Positions 10,495 to 21,609 are shown, numbered from the stretch's first letter. The stretch is DNA of 39,248 nucleotides from Podochytrium sp. JEL0797 (GCA_027596195.1 JADGJG010000129.1:1-39248), one strand, 5' to 3'. The notes: a model not told the origin generated them from the sequence alone. A program made the numbers and translations.

Positions 10495-13154
10495 TCAAAT
10501 CTTGACAACCTCATTAAAGATGGGAAACAAGTCACACACCACCACAACCCTCGCCATACACTCCCCAACACCCTTCTCCCAAACCGGAACGCTCACTTTC
10601 AACGCCACAGTCTTTTCCTTCTCATCCACCACCTTCTTCAACTTTCCACAATCCATCACCACCAACTTCCCATTCCTCTCATCCACAACCCACATGGTCA
10701 CCACCGCCCCAGTAGCCTCTTTCCCACTCGGCGCCTTCACCACCACCGAAACAACCACCTCCACAATCTCATTCACACACTTAACCTCCCCCACACTCCA
10801 CCCCTTCACCCGCTTCGCCAGCACCCCCGGATTCCCGACCCCCACACCGCGAAAACTACCCGTTGTTACAATCCGCCCGGACCGAGCCACTAACCGTGTC
10901 ATGACGGCTCCAATCAAACTACTCACGTTATTTCCAGCCACAGAGTTCCAACTCATCCATGCCGTGTTTTCACCAATCCCGAACGCGCCTTTGGCGTCAA
11001 ATTGGCCGCGGACGCGGAAATTCGTGAGTGGGATGGCGGGGCCGCCTGTGACAACTTCAAAGTTGCTTTCGAGGATGAAACTGTTGTCTTGGAATGTCAT
11101 GATGCCAGGGGCGAGGGTGGTTGTGGCTCGGTCGAATGTCACGGCATTGGTGGTTGGGTTCAAGGTGCCGCCGGCGATGAACACGAGATAGGACGTGGGT
11201 GAGAGTGGGTGAAGGAATGATAAGAGGAGGTTGACTGAGTCGAATCCGATTTGGTTGAGTGAGATCCACGCGGGAGGATACGATGGTTTGAGATTGTACA
11301 TTGACAAGATGGAAATCTGTCCCGTAGCAGCTGGATCTTGCGGCGCATACGCAGACACTGGGATCGTACCCTTCGCACAAGTCTTAAACGCAAACGACTT
11401 CTCCGTTAACCCAAGATGCGTATTCATAATCGCCACTTTGAGACAATACTGCGTGTCGGGGTCCAAGAAACCATGCGGTGTGAGGAGAAAGTTTCCAGCA
11501 GGCGCCACTTCATGAATCGTGATTTCCACAGTCTTGGGCTCCAACTCTGCGCTTGGGACAAGCACATGATCATGCTCATGCCCCCCCGTGAGCTTAATAT
11601 GAAACTCTCCAGCAATCGGAAACGGACTCGGAACCTCACTCGTCAACGCACCCCCAGGCGCAACATACAACAACCCCGCCTCCCCCGCCACACCCGTCCC
11701 CATCCTCAATCTCTCCTCTGTAACATGACACCTCGGATTCTCCCTATTCTTCGGATCCACACAATACCCATACGGAATCGAAATCACCCTCCCATCTTCC
11801 GATCCAATCACAACCGAATCCTTCCCCAACCCCGGGGACGCGTTCAACTCGCGATGATCCATATCCTCGGTCGTATCATACGCCCAAATCAAACCCCCCG
11901 TCTTCGGATCTAAGCAATACAAAACGCCATTCGCGGCGCCAAAGAAAATCGCGTCGTTCGCGAGGGCGGGGGAACTCCGAATCGGGTACCCAACGACATA
12001 CTTCCACTTAACCGCCCCAGTGACGGCGTCCAACGCGTAGAAGGTTCCATCCAAGGCTCCGAAGTAGACAACTTCTCCCTCACAATCCAACGCACATGCG
12101 CCGTAAATTTCTTCCTTTACGTCAAAAGACCACACCTCCCCACCAGTCTCGGTACCCACTGCGCGAAACTTTCCACCCCAAGTTCCAAAGAACGCCACCT
12201 CCCGCACAGTATGTACCGCCACAGCCGCGGAGATCGAAAAGAGGGCTTCATGGCTCCATTTTACGTGTCCTTGTTTGTTGATGCGGTAGTATTTGCCATT
12301 CATGGATGTAGCAATGACGTCTCCGCATTGGAGGATGGCGGCTCCACTCCATGTGGTGCCGTAGGGGAGTGGACCGGGGTGGTAACTGAAGAGTTCTTTG
12401 CCTTTGGGATCGAGTGAGTAGAGTCTGAGGGAAAAGTTGTATTAGCACGCCGGGAAAAGAAACCAAGGGGGGGGGGGGGGGGGGTAGGAAGCTATTGCAT
12501 TGAAATAACTCACCTGTAATCATCATTCCCCGCATAAACAGTTCCATCCCTCGGATCAACCTGCACTTGCCCCTCAAACCACGTTGACTCCCCTCCCTCC
12601 TTCACTCCATCCCCCTTTGCATTATGCGCCCGAAACTTCCACACCACCTTCCCCGTCTCCCACACCACACAATACAAGTGTCCGTCCCCGGACCCGAATA
12701 CGACTCGGTCGCGGTATATACACGCGGCGGAGTCGATGATTTCGTTGGTCGAGAGTTTCCATTTGGGAAGGCCGGTTGTGCCGTCGAGTGCGTAAAATGT
12801 GTGGTCTGCGGAACCGAGGAGGACTGTGCCGGTGGATGTGATAGCAGGGATGGAAAAAATACCGCGTTTGGTTTGGAACGTCCACAGTTGTGCCGATTTT
12901 TTCGCGTTTGCGGGTTCTTCCGCGCCCGTGGACGCGTTCAGAAAGGGTGTCACCGTGTTTCGATTCACATGTGCCGTGTTGAAATGGTTTCCACGGAAAG
13001 AGGGCCATGGGCTGTCATCGGTCGCAGTGGCGTTAGCAATGGGCTTTCCGTCGGCTCCAACGGTGGTGGGAGGTTGGGCGGTTGTGGATTGGGGAGGGTG
13101 TTGCGTTTTTGAGCGCGGAGAAGTCAAGTTGGTGATCCAGGTAGGGAGAATCAT
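10495..13154 (-). CDS. PQQ-type beta-propeller protein with novel C-terminal half
   Basis: Two exons (13154-12514 and 12424-10495) give about 856 residues. After a 50-residue Pro/Thr-rich start, WPSFRGNHFNTAHV opens an eight-bladed PQQ-like propeller (about 50-430). Its repeats recur as G-T-FYALD-x-TG-x-x-KWK, for example TFYALDGTTGLPKWK, TFYALDAVTGAVKWK and LYCLDPKTGGLIWAY. Residues from about 440 on look like beta-rich Ig-type domains with a GGHEHDHV cluster, and I cannot name them. There is no signal peptide and no membrane helix, so the usual periplasmic or dehydrogenase roles of PQQ repeats do not follow; the propeller may be a binding scaffold. The single intron contains an 18-G run. 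The start at 13154 is the first Met of an open frame without earlier in-frame candidates. The fold call is strong; the function is unknown. Confidence 0.8.
12467..12484. repeat. Poly-G run of 18 inside an intron
   Basis: An uninterrupted 18-G homopolymer on the plus strand lies within the sole intron (12513-12425) of the PQQ-type propeller gene, as a C-run in the transcript upstream of the acceptor. It may be a sequencing-length uncertainty, and it is a candidate G-quadruplex-prone site on the template. Confidence 0.85.
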
Positions 13155-13429
13155 GATTTTGAAATGGGTGTTTTTTTTGGGTCAGAAAACGAACAATGTG
13201 ATGTTTTGAATAAGAAAAGGGAACAATAGGATCTTGGATGGAAACGATTGCATTTCACTTCTTTGCTTACAATTCATTATGCTTTCGACTTAAAAAAGGA
13301 ACATGTAACCGATCCAAGCATGCACAGGAACCGTGCCATAAAATCTTGCAACGAACTCAGCCGTATGTGAGAGCAGCTCATTGAGGAGCTCATTGTCAAC
13401 AAAACCAAGCTCGAATATTCTCCAGCGTA

Positions 13430-13665
13430 TCAATTCATGCTCACCTTGCTTTGGGTGGTAATCGCAATCCTGGTTTCCATTGACAAAACAGCAGTCGGAT
13501 AAGCGGCCGTCGGCAAGTCCCTGCACGCGATTTGGTGGAGGAAGAGGACAAGACTCGCGATTCCAATGGAGACGGACTTGCACGAGACGATCCAGGTCTT
13601 GTATGACAAAAAGAATCGCAGACGCACACAATGGAGGCGTGATTTGCATACAAGTCGATGTCAAT
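13430..13665 (-). pseudogene. Relic of the seven-helix membrane protein family
   Basis: Reading the minus strand across one shifted base gives a stretch matching the intact family member at 16021-16901. CDSF then LSYKTWIVSCKSVSIG corresponds to FDAFLLYKTYIIASKSIPIG; VLFLHQIA corresponds to ILLLHRIA; and NGNQDCDYHPKQ corresponds to LDNSGCNYYQSE. A one-base deletion between CDSF and LSYKT breaks the frame. The exon boundary that the intact gene has just before DAFLLYKT is not visible, so the intron was lost or the copy is retro-derived. Flanking DNA up to about 13290 stays open in one frame but no longer resembles the family. This region would otherwise be an unexplained gap between the propeller gene and the monooxygenase. 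Confidence 0.6.
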
Positions 13666-13836
13666 AAAATCGTGAGTGGAAGTGGCGATGTCACATTCAA
13701 AGTGTAGAGCAGGAGAGACGCGCCGCTGCTCTACGCTAAAGCATCAAAGTGACAGTCTGCTCGATTGCGAATGATCTCTCCGTTGATTCTAGTAGTGAAC
13801 AAGAGTGTCGATATATGAGTTTTTATTTACGAATTG

Positions 13837-15272
13837 TTACACTTCTACTTTTGCGCCCTTGGCAATCGCATCGGCCACCTCGGAACGACAGTCTGAAATC
13901 TTCACAAATGGGATCCAGTTGCGATTAAACGCATACACCGCCACTCTCTGTACGAAATGGCTAAACCCAACCCCGAAAGCATAAACAGTATAATACTGAG
14001 TCGCCGTGAACCGGCTTCGCTTAGAAGCCTGAGTTGCACGGGGAACACGAATCTCCGAATACAGCGCGAGAACCTTGGACAGAGGCGCATTCGGGAGTTG
14101 CTTGAACAATTCCAACAATGTTACAACATCTTCGAGACCAGTTCCAAGACCCAACCCCGCATTCGGAACCATTCCATGAGCCGCATCCCCAATCAGCACA
14201 ACGCGGCCCTTGTGATACCTCTCCAAATCAGGCAGATCGTAAATACTGACGGGAGAAATACGATGACACTTGCGCACCATCGTGACAAGGTTTGCAGGAA
14301 CCCCCCACTCTTCAATCATATCCGCCAGCCGCTGAGAATGCTTGGGAAGGTCCGTGTAGGGGCGATATGCGTTATCCTTGGAAGCCTCCGGGTCTGGATC
14401 CGCGAAATTTCCCACTTCAATAGCCGCCGCTTGCTCCGACACCTTATACACACACACAATCCGCTTTTTCTCGCGATCAATGAAGAATGAGCAGAACTCG
14501 TCGAGCTGGATGTTGTGCTCGGCAAGATTGACAACGCCAATGTGGCCCACGGCGCCCGTAAACTTGGCCTTGAGATCCCCAAACATCTGGCGACGCGTAA
14601 CAGAGTGGATTCCATCAGCTCCAATCAGGAGGTCACCTGTTGCAGAGGTTCCGTCGGCAAACGTGGCAGTCACGTCAGATTCCGTTGCGGCGACGCCTAC
14701 AAGTTTCTTGCCGACAAAGGTTCTGGCACCAGCCTTGAAAGCGGCTCTGACCAAGATGTCGTGAAGCTATCCAAACCAAGGAGAGTCAGAATTCAATTGA
14801 AGTGATTGGCGAAATTGATTCCAGGTCTCCACCCAACACACCTTGGAGCGCATGATATGGACCGGGCATTGCAAAGCAGGATCAGTTTCACCGCATTGAG
14901 TGTAAACCGCAGTGGCATCAAATTCAACGCGGGAAGTCCCGTCGATTTTGTACCACCTCACGAACGGAGACCGGAGTGAATTGGCAAGAACCGCGTCAAG
15001 GACACCAAGAGATTTGAGAACACGCAATGCATTCGAGTTGAGCAAGATCGCGCCTGTACGCTAGAGCGTTGAGTGAAACGGTGCCAACCAATTCAAAAAA
15101 CCTCACCTCCAGATTCGCCAAAATCAATCGCTTCCAAGACGCCGCCGTTGGCTTTTTGAATGGCTCCCGCAATGTCGACTTGATCATACATGACACATTC
15201 ATGGCCTTGCTGGCTGAGGGCAAGAGCCGTGGCAGCCCCGACGAGTCCAGATCCAGCAACGATCACTTTCAT
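13837..15272 (-). CDS. FAD-dependent (group A) aromatic-ring monooxygenase
   Basis: Exons 15272-15107, 15053-14842 and 14766-13837 give about 435 residues. The Rossmann dinucleotide-binding motif AGSGLVGAATALAL starts at residue 6. The DG-type motif DLLIGADGIHS lies near 171-181, and the second FAD motif GRVVLIGDAAHGMVPNAGLG near 313-332. This is the full three-motif signature of NAD(P)H-dependent flavoprotein hydroxylases such as salicylate or kynurenine hydroxylase. These enzymes use reduced FAD and O2 to hydroxylate a substrate that cannot be named from sequence. No membrane anchor is seen, so a cytosolic place is likely. Start 15272 puts the Rossmann strand at the very N-terminus; an in-frame Met at 15326 would add 18 residues. 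It stands alone, with no pathway partners visible beside it. Confidence 0.9.
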
Positions 15273-16020
15273 TTTGTGAGAGATCGGATCTTTTCGATCA
15301 ATAGCGTCACATGATGAAAATGCCAATTTACAGGCAATTTCGGGTTTGTATTCTAAACACGACCTCCTAAATCCTCAAGCACACAAAGATACGCGTCCAC
15401 CATTTCGGATTTTCCAGACGTCCTCGAAGCAGAAACTGTTTTTGCAAACGAATCTGCAACCCGCAGCCACAACCTCCTCCTCCTCCTCATCCATCCATCG
15501 CGTCGATCGACGCGCAGTCCTCCGTTGCTCTCCTTGAATCTTCACTTTTGAATACCTGGTCTTCCTCCCCCCGCCTCCCATTATATTGGATGCGCCTCCA
15601 GAAAGCGTGAATGAACTGAGGAACGCTTTTCCCTGGGTCACCATCATGTCATTCATTTATTAGTGGGCATTATTTTAGGTCATTCAATGTGCCACCTGGT
15701 TTTGCTGCTCAGGCATATGCCACCTAAGTTGCTGTTTTTTTTGAATGAGGCTTGTTGCCGATAGTTAGTAAATGTTCCGCCTTTACCTGTCCTCGAAGCG
15801 GGGGGGGCCTCCCTTTATGTTGAGAGATTCCCCCTAATCGGCCAGCACGGCTCACATCCGCCTACGTACGAAAGGTAATTGAATGTTAAGAACGCGAGGG
15901 ACGATAAGAATCAGAAATTAATTTATCTATAAATCTATCATTTGTTCAGCGACTTAACCAAAGTTTGAGAAGGGATCAAAATAATGGGATTGGTGATATT
16001 TCTTCTGTTCTCCGTAACTT
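15273..16020. other. Intergenic stretch; one weak minus-strand open frame
   Basis: The only sizeable frame is 15656-15375 on the minus strand (93 codons), with an acidic run and a basic patch but no recognisable domain or splice partner. I do not call it a gene. A run of eight G lies near 15800-15807. Otherwise it is the upstream flank of the monooxygenase and the 3' flank of the seven-helix gene. Confidence 0.4.
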
Positions 16021-16901
16021 TCAAACTTTATTTTCTGCCGCTGGGTCGTTAAGCATCACGCGCCTGCGCAACAAGATCCAAAACAACTCCAAATTCACCG
16101 TCATCAAATAAACATAAATTTGCAGAGAAGGCAAAACAAATTCAATACTTGTCGTAAAGTTTTGGGCAGCCCACCAGATGGCGAAACAGCCCATTCCCAA
16201 CAAGACAAATGATCGCAACACTGGTTAAAAATAATTAACGCGTTTGAATGCATGTGAATATCAGTAAGTCACTAACCATTATCTGCAATCAGCACCTTTT
16301 GCAGTGTCTTGAACCGATTCGTGTGCTCGCCATTATTCAAAGCTTTGGACGCGAATGAAACAGTGACCACAGTACAAAGCAGGTCCACTGCCGTATCGGC
16401 CATTACATATCCGTACATGGCCAATTCGCTCTGATAATAGTTGCATCCAGAATTATCGAGGTAAGGGTACGATAAGAAGCCGTCGGCGAACGCCCATGCG
16501 ATTCGATGGAGCAACAGAATCAGACACCCGCTTCCAATGGGGATAGATTTGGATGCGATAATGTAAGTCTTGTATAGCAGAAAAGCATCTATTCGTTGAG
16601 AAATTAATTAGAGAAGTCGATTTGGTGGATACAGTGGGAGGCTCTCACCAAACACGACGAAGAACAAATGGAAAACGACGTCAAATGCCCATCCAGATGC
16701 CAGGCAGTTTTCGGCGCCATTCGTAAAGTTGGTCCACATGTTGAAAACCGCGAAAACAAGCCCTACGGCATTCGCGACAATAATGAAGGTTCGGACGGCC
16801 GTCGGAGGCTTTGTGACAAAGCTTATCATCCCTTTTAGAGCGTCTTGCAGCGCCATGGACGAGAGAATAACCATTGCGAGTGTCGGTGCATCGAATGACA
16901 T
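16021..16901 (-). CDS. Seven-helix membrane protein, isolated family member
   Basis: Exons 16901-16649, 16588-16277 and 16220-16021 give about 254 residues. Hydrophobic segments fall near residues 7-25, 36-56, 70-90, 97-115, 140-162, 180-198 and 205-225. Shared family marks are DAFLLYKTY at the end of helix 3, a Cys in the helix 2-3 loop (Cys66), a Cys in the helix 4-5 loop (Cys133), YVMADTAVDLL and ADNVLRSF opening helix 6, and LELFWILLRRR closing helix 7. Basic residues cluster between helices 1-2, 3-4 and 5-6 and after helix 7, which puts the N-terminus outside and the C-terminus in the cytosol. The intron before DAFLLYKT (phase 1) has the same place and phase as in the array gene at 33002. 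The tail is much shorter than in the array copies. No named family is recognised. Confidence 0.8.
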
Positions 16902-17443
16902 TTCTGATTTGAGATGAATGAATGAGAAAAAAGGATCAGGAGGAAACCCGCCCAATTATTGTCGTTGGGAGATAACACCGTAAAAGAAACTTACCAATTT
17001 TTAAACAAACGCCCGATAACACGTTTATTCCGGCTCTATCATCAGGTTGAGAATTATTTTGCAAATAGTTTTATCTCGTTGAGGTAGGAAGAGGGAGACT
17101 CATCTCTTCAATTATACCACCATATTTTCTTGGTATGCAGTAAGCGCAGATCAAACCCTACGCAAATATGTAAAACTGGCAACGTCTTCAATCAGTCGAT
17201 CCAATCTCGACCACTCCACGAATGTTATTATTCGCCGTTCCTTTGGGGACTTTCCTCACACCCACTTTGTAAGGACATCATGAATCACCATTAAAGACTT
17301 GCGAATTGCACACAAAATGAATTCCATTAGTTATTTGACTGTGACAGCTCGGTCAAGAGATTGAGATTCTTGCCCATCCGCTCATATTCGCACACTATGG
17401 CCAGCAGCGAGGTAATTGAGATAAAGAATCAGATTTTGTATTG
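16902..17443. other. Intergenic stretch, no gene seen
   Basis: It separates the start of the minus-strand seven-helix gene from the stop of the minus-strand eIF2D gene. I find no open frame with a domain, no RNA fold that I can name, and no relic of neighbouring families. Confidence 0.5.
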
Positions 17444-19632
17444 TTACGACTTATCAACAACCTCCACCCACCGACACCTCGGTCCCCCCTTCACTCCCAA
17501 CTTCCCCGCTCCTCCACCTACAAACTCAAACCCATATCCTCGCAAAACACTACAAACCTCACTCACTTTGCTCCCCTGCACCATCACTTCGCTGAGCACT
17601 GGCTTTCCAGACACCCCGCCGCCCCCAAGCACCGTAACGCTCGTGCTCGCGGCACAGGGGACGCGGAGGTCCGAGGCGAATGTTTCAGGGGAAATGAGGA
17701 ATGATTCGAGACCGGTGATTTTGGTCACGAGTTTGCGGCCAAGACGTTTTTCAATGGTCAAGAGGATGGGTTTGATGGCTCCCTTTCTAAACGACAGATT
17801 GAAATAAATACCCTGGAACGATTAGAAAAGAGAATCAGAGCAACTCACTTCACAACAGGTTCCCTGCCAGGCGCCACAACACGACACCAAGGCGCCATAC
17901 GCTCGCCAATGCGCGTCAAGATGGCTTCGCGCGCGAGGAAATCGACCGTCGCGTATTCATCTTTGCCTAGGATCGGGTCAGCCAGAAACGCGTCAATTTG
18001 GATGAGCCGCGGGTTTTGCGGGTTCACGAGCGATTTCGCGGCAATATATTGCTCGGTGGCGGATTTGAGGGTCGCGCGTGTAAAGAGGGTGTCTTTGCTG
18101 TATGGTGGAATGGAGTTTAGGGTCGCAAGGGATACCAAAAACGAAAACGAAAAAAACTAAACTCGATGCCAATTTCTTGCCACATTCGCGCAAACCCTCC
18201 CGTCGATTTGAAAAGCTCAACGACTTCGATTCCTTTCGAAACAGGAGTTTCCATAACAGGGGTATTCCTTCCTTCCGGCCCCGGACCGACATTCGTGCCT
18301 GATCCATCCCCACTTCCACCACTCCCCTTCATTCGCCGCTTCAACTCCTTCTTGAACGCCTTCTCATCCATACCAATCGCAACCACATTCGGATGGTTCG
18401 TAAACACTTTCACAACCACGAGTTCCCCTCCTTGCTGCCTCTCCTTCACTTTGAGGTACCCCTTCTTGTCCATGGCCTTCAAAAACTTTTGCAGCTTCTT
18501 GTGCGAACTCGATTTGACATCCACCCCGTCATCCAGCAACGGAATCATGTTTTGCGAGTAAACAGTCGTGGCGGGGAGTGGGTACGCTTTGGGGTCCGTG
18601 GGGAGTGAGAACTTGATGCACAGGAGGAGGGTTTGTTCGAGGAGTGTATCGATTTGTGGGGCAGTGAGCGCGTTGCTGGGAGTGACTGTGATGATGGATT
18701 CGGCATCCACTACGGAAATGGATTCCATGCGGTCCGTGAGGAAATCATAACTGCTGCTGCCGGAGGTGGAAGTGTCGCCGGACTCGGGCATGTTTTCAAT
18801 CACAACGAAATCGTCCAAGTCTCGGTCCTCCACAGGTGGAGAGTCATGAATCACGCGTTCGCCGTCTTTGAGGGAACGTCCTTGTTCAAGATCGCCTTGC
18901 GAGTCCTGCGATTCGCTATCGGATCCCGATTCCACATCCTCCAACGAAATCGGATCCGCTTCCACAGGAATAACGAGCCCAATCTCCTCTGGAACATTCC
19001 CACTTCCCAGCTTGAACAAGCCATCGCCAACAAAATTCACAACCTCAACACACTTTCCCTTCGAAACGCGCATCCCACCCAATATCTCATTGGAATCCAT
19101 CAACGCAACACCAATAGCCACAGGAACGAGTCGCCCTTCCTTCCGAATGACAATCTGAACACTTGTGAAGGGAGGAAATAATGGTTCGACACTGGGCAGT
19201 GACGCGAGACTCGGAGATGAGACGCCAAATACGCCTGGAAGCATCAAATCGGCACCGTTGGTAAGTCGAGAGGCGACAGAGTGGTGCGTAAGAACCACGT
19301 TCAGCAGAGTCGGGACTGTAAACAAGGCGTACATTGTGGGAACCAGGAGCTTTTGGCGGTCGATTTCGATGCGGACAAACACGGGATTTGAAGCCACAGA
19401 ATAGAGGGTTGTTTGGGGATCCAGGGAAGCCTTTGTGGCAGCGGTCTTTGGGAAGTGTGGGTGAGATTTGAGTATTGCAATTCACTAACGAATTACGCAC
19501 CCCTAATGGCAACAGCTTGTCCAGGGCCTCAAGTGGGCAGCCATAGAGTGCAGCCACTTCTGCCCTAAGCTTTCTTAGGTCAGATGAGCGCAGATTCGAC
19601 GCCTGCGGCTTGGTTTGTTGTTTGCGGAACAT
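17444..19632 (-). CDS. EIF2D: Translation initiation factor eIF2D (ligatin/Tma64)
   Basis: Exons 19632-19501, 19445-18163, 18097-17849 and 17786-17444 give about 668 residues. The N-terminus MFRKQQ..LRSSDLRKLRAEV matches the ligatin start. The PUA domain carries GADLMLPGV (near 108) and VPVAIGVALM. Two acidic linkers follow, then the DIKKSS-like VDVKSSSHKKLQKFLKAM stretch, and a winged-helix/SWIB region including MWQEIGI and KDTLFTRATLKSATEQYI. The C-terminal SUI1 domain (about 565-660) starts after PVVKKGAIKPI and includes VTKITGLESFLI. eIF2D recycles 40S subunits and can deliver tRNA to the P site. Intron 2 uses a weak GTTTAG donor, but the phase and the domain order support it. It is divergent from the fusion gene at 19672, and only 39 bp lie between the two start codons. 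Confidence 0.93.
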
Positions 19633-19671
19633 TTCGCTTTTTTCTCGCTCAACGAAACCTGTCAAACTTCG
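19633..19671. promoter_or_regulatory. Very compact divergent promoter region
   Basis: If both starts are correct, only 39 bp separate the eIF2D ATG (19632, minus) from the ferredoxin-fusion ATG (19672, plus). The two 5' untranslated regions would then have to overlap or be nearly absent. An alternative upstream ATG for the fusion gene (19615) would even lie inside the eIF2D coding region. No promoter element is evident. Confidence 0.5.
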
Positions 19672-21155
19672 ATGTTCCGAAAACTTGGCCTTCGGTTCTC
19701 GTCTTCGCTGGCGCCCAAGGCGTTTCCCTTCGAACAGCACCTGGTTGTTCTGTCCTCAACATCTGCATCCAAATGGCCCCAGGACCTCAAGGCCAGCGAT
19801 CCGTTCCTTGCTTCTCTGCACCAATCGACTTCGATCCTCAGCCGCCTCAAGATCTCCACGGCCTTCGATCCTAGGGTCCCTATGACCGCCAATAGAGACA
19901 TTCTGGTCTATCCGCAGATGCTGCGTGTATCCAACGTGTCACCCGAGTCGTTTGACATCCTGACGCGCTATCTCGTCGAGTGCCGTCTCGGCGTGTTTGA
20001 CAAGACCCCGCTGGACCAGCGAGAGCTGTCCGTTACGAGAGAAGAAGGTCCTCACCTCCTTGTCTGTGCCCACACTGAGGTGGACTGCAGATGCGGCGTG
20101 CAAGGCTCCGCTCTGATCGATTCCCTCAACCACATCATCAACGATCCGTCTTCGGCTCTCAAATCGAAATACACTGTCTACCCAACCTCCCATCTCGGCG
20201 GCCACGATTATGCTGCCAATTTGATTGCGTATCCCTCTGGAAATTGGTACGGAAACCTTGCCAAGAACGGACACGCCCTGTCGGACGCTCACAGCGTGAT
20301 TGACGCGTGTGAATCCAACTCCGTCTTGTGGGACCATTGGCGAGGCCAAGTTGGACTTGACGAGGCCACCACGAAACGCATGAGTGATGCCAAAAAGACT
20401 TTGCATGAGTTGGAGCCGGTTTCCTCGGGTTGTTGCGGCGGCAACTCAGCCTCCAAACCCACCGCCGATTCCACCCCCGAAAAGAAGCCAGAAACCATCA
20501 AGGTCACATACGTCCTCCAAAACGGCCAACGCATCGAAGTCGACGCAGAACTGTCGGAATTCACTCCAGCTGACCCGCAGAACCCGTATTTCCCGCCCGA
20601 GCCGGCTGCCACTACCGACGCTCCTCCAATTCCCGAACCCGTCCCTGCATCCGTCTCGCAAAAACGCGACGATCAAGTCGATTTCTCCTTCATTCTCGGA
20701 CACGAAGGGGAACGCGTGCGGATCCGTGCCAAAGTCGGTGACAGCATCATGACGATTGCCAAAGACCTCAAGATCCCGACAATTGATGGAGTGTGTGGTG
20801 GGAATATGGAGTGCGCGACATGCCATGTGATTGGTAACGGTCTTGTTTGTTGTTTGTGGAATCGCAGCGACTGACATCTGTATTATGCTGATGACAGTTG
20901 ACAAGACCCATTTCGATGTCCTCCCTCCACCTTCCGAAGGCGAGGAAGACATGCTGGAATACGCGATTGGTAGAAAAGATTGGTAAGCAAGCGCAAGAGT
21001 TCTCGATTCTACTGAAAAACGCGTCGTTTCTAACCTTTTGTCTTTATTTTTCTTACTACAGTTCTAGACTCTCTTGTCAGATGAAGGTTTCTAAGGAGAT
21101 GGAGGGGATGGAGCTGCGCGTTCATGCCCCGCCTCGTTCTGAAGTGTTTATTTGA
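19672..21155 (+). CDS. Fusion of Aim32/sucrase-ferredoxin-like domain with adrenodoxin-type 2Fe-2S ferredoxin
   Basis: Exons 19672-20833, 20898-20982 and 21062-21155 give about 446 residues. The start MFRKLGLRFSSSLAPKAF resembles a mitochondrial presequence; this favours 19672 over 19615. Residues about 60-235 match the thioredoxin-like sucrase/ferredoxin family: Cys132-x8-Cys141 (VCAHTEVDCRCG) and His174-x3-His178 (SHLGGHDYA), the Cys2His2 ligand pattern of Apd1/Aim32. A Pro/Glu-rich linker holding a CC pair (253-254) and a short beta-hairpin follows. The C-terminal 110 residues are a vertebrate-type ferredoxin: C-x5-C-x2-C at 375, 381 and 384, and the fourth Cys in SRLSCQ (421). The protein thus should carry two 2Fe-2S clusters of different ligation. 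Family knowledge places Aim32 and adrenodoxin in mitochondria, in redox control and Fe-S or heme A synthesis. The combined role is inference. Confidence 0.87.
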
Positions 21156-21609
21156 GATATTAAGCCGCACTCGAGAATAAATAGCTGCTTGTTTCACAGT
21201 GTCGGCTCATCAAAGGTCCTTATGAATTTAATGGCCCGCTTTGTTCGGCCGTCCTGGCGAATCAAAACAAACAGATCAAAAGAATCTCACTTCCACAATT
21301 TGATCTCTCCCACTTTAAATCTTGCGTGTTTGTAGCTAGAATGAAATGTCCGTCTCCCTTTAATTTTTATCATCTTTTTCCAAGAACAGAGAAATATTAC
21401 GGGGGGGGGGGGATAGCTGTGTGAAGGTTAAAGAAATGATGGAGAGAGGACCACGTTGGTGATATGCATCCAGCCAATTATTATTAGGGAATATGAATGG
21501 ATATAACGAAATCAATTTTTTTTGCATTCATTGCTTTTTAAATTTGTGGATTTCTCAAGTTCTCAGAAACAGAAACACCTATATTTGAAATCAAAACCCT
21601 CCAATCAAT
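21156..21609. other. Convergent intergenic stretch with a 12-G run
   Basis: This lies between the stops of the plus-strand fusion gene and the minus-strand cytochrome b561 gene. It holds a 12-G homopolymer at 21401-21412 and AT-rich DNA. No gene or RNA is seen. Confidence 0.6.
21176..21181 (+). terminator. AATAAA polyadenylation signal
   Basis: An AATAAA hexamer lies about 20 nt after the stop codon of the Aim32-like/ferredoxin fusion gene. It suits 3' end formation for that transcript. Confidence 0.5.

Noticed and set aside
15375..15656. Minus-strand open frame of 93 codons upstream of the monooxygenase
   Set aside because: It has no domain, signal or splice partner, and its acidic and basic runs come from simple trinucleotide sequence. 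It is not called as a gene without transcript evidence.
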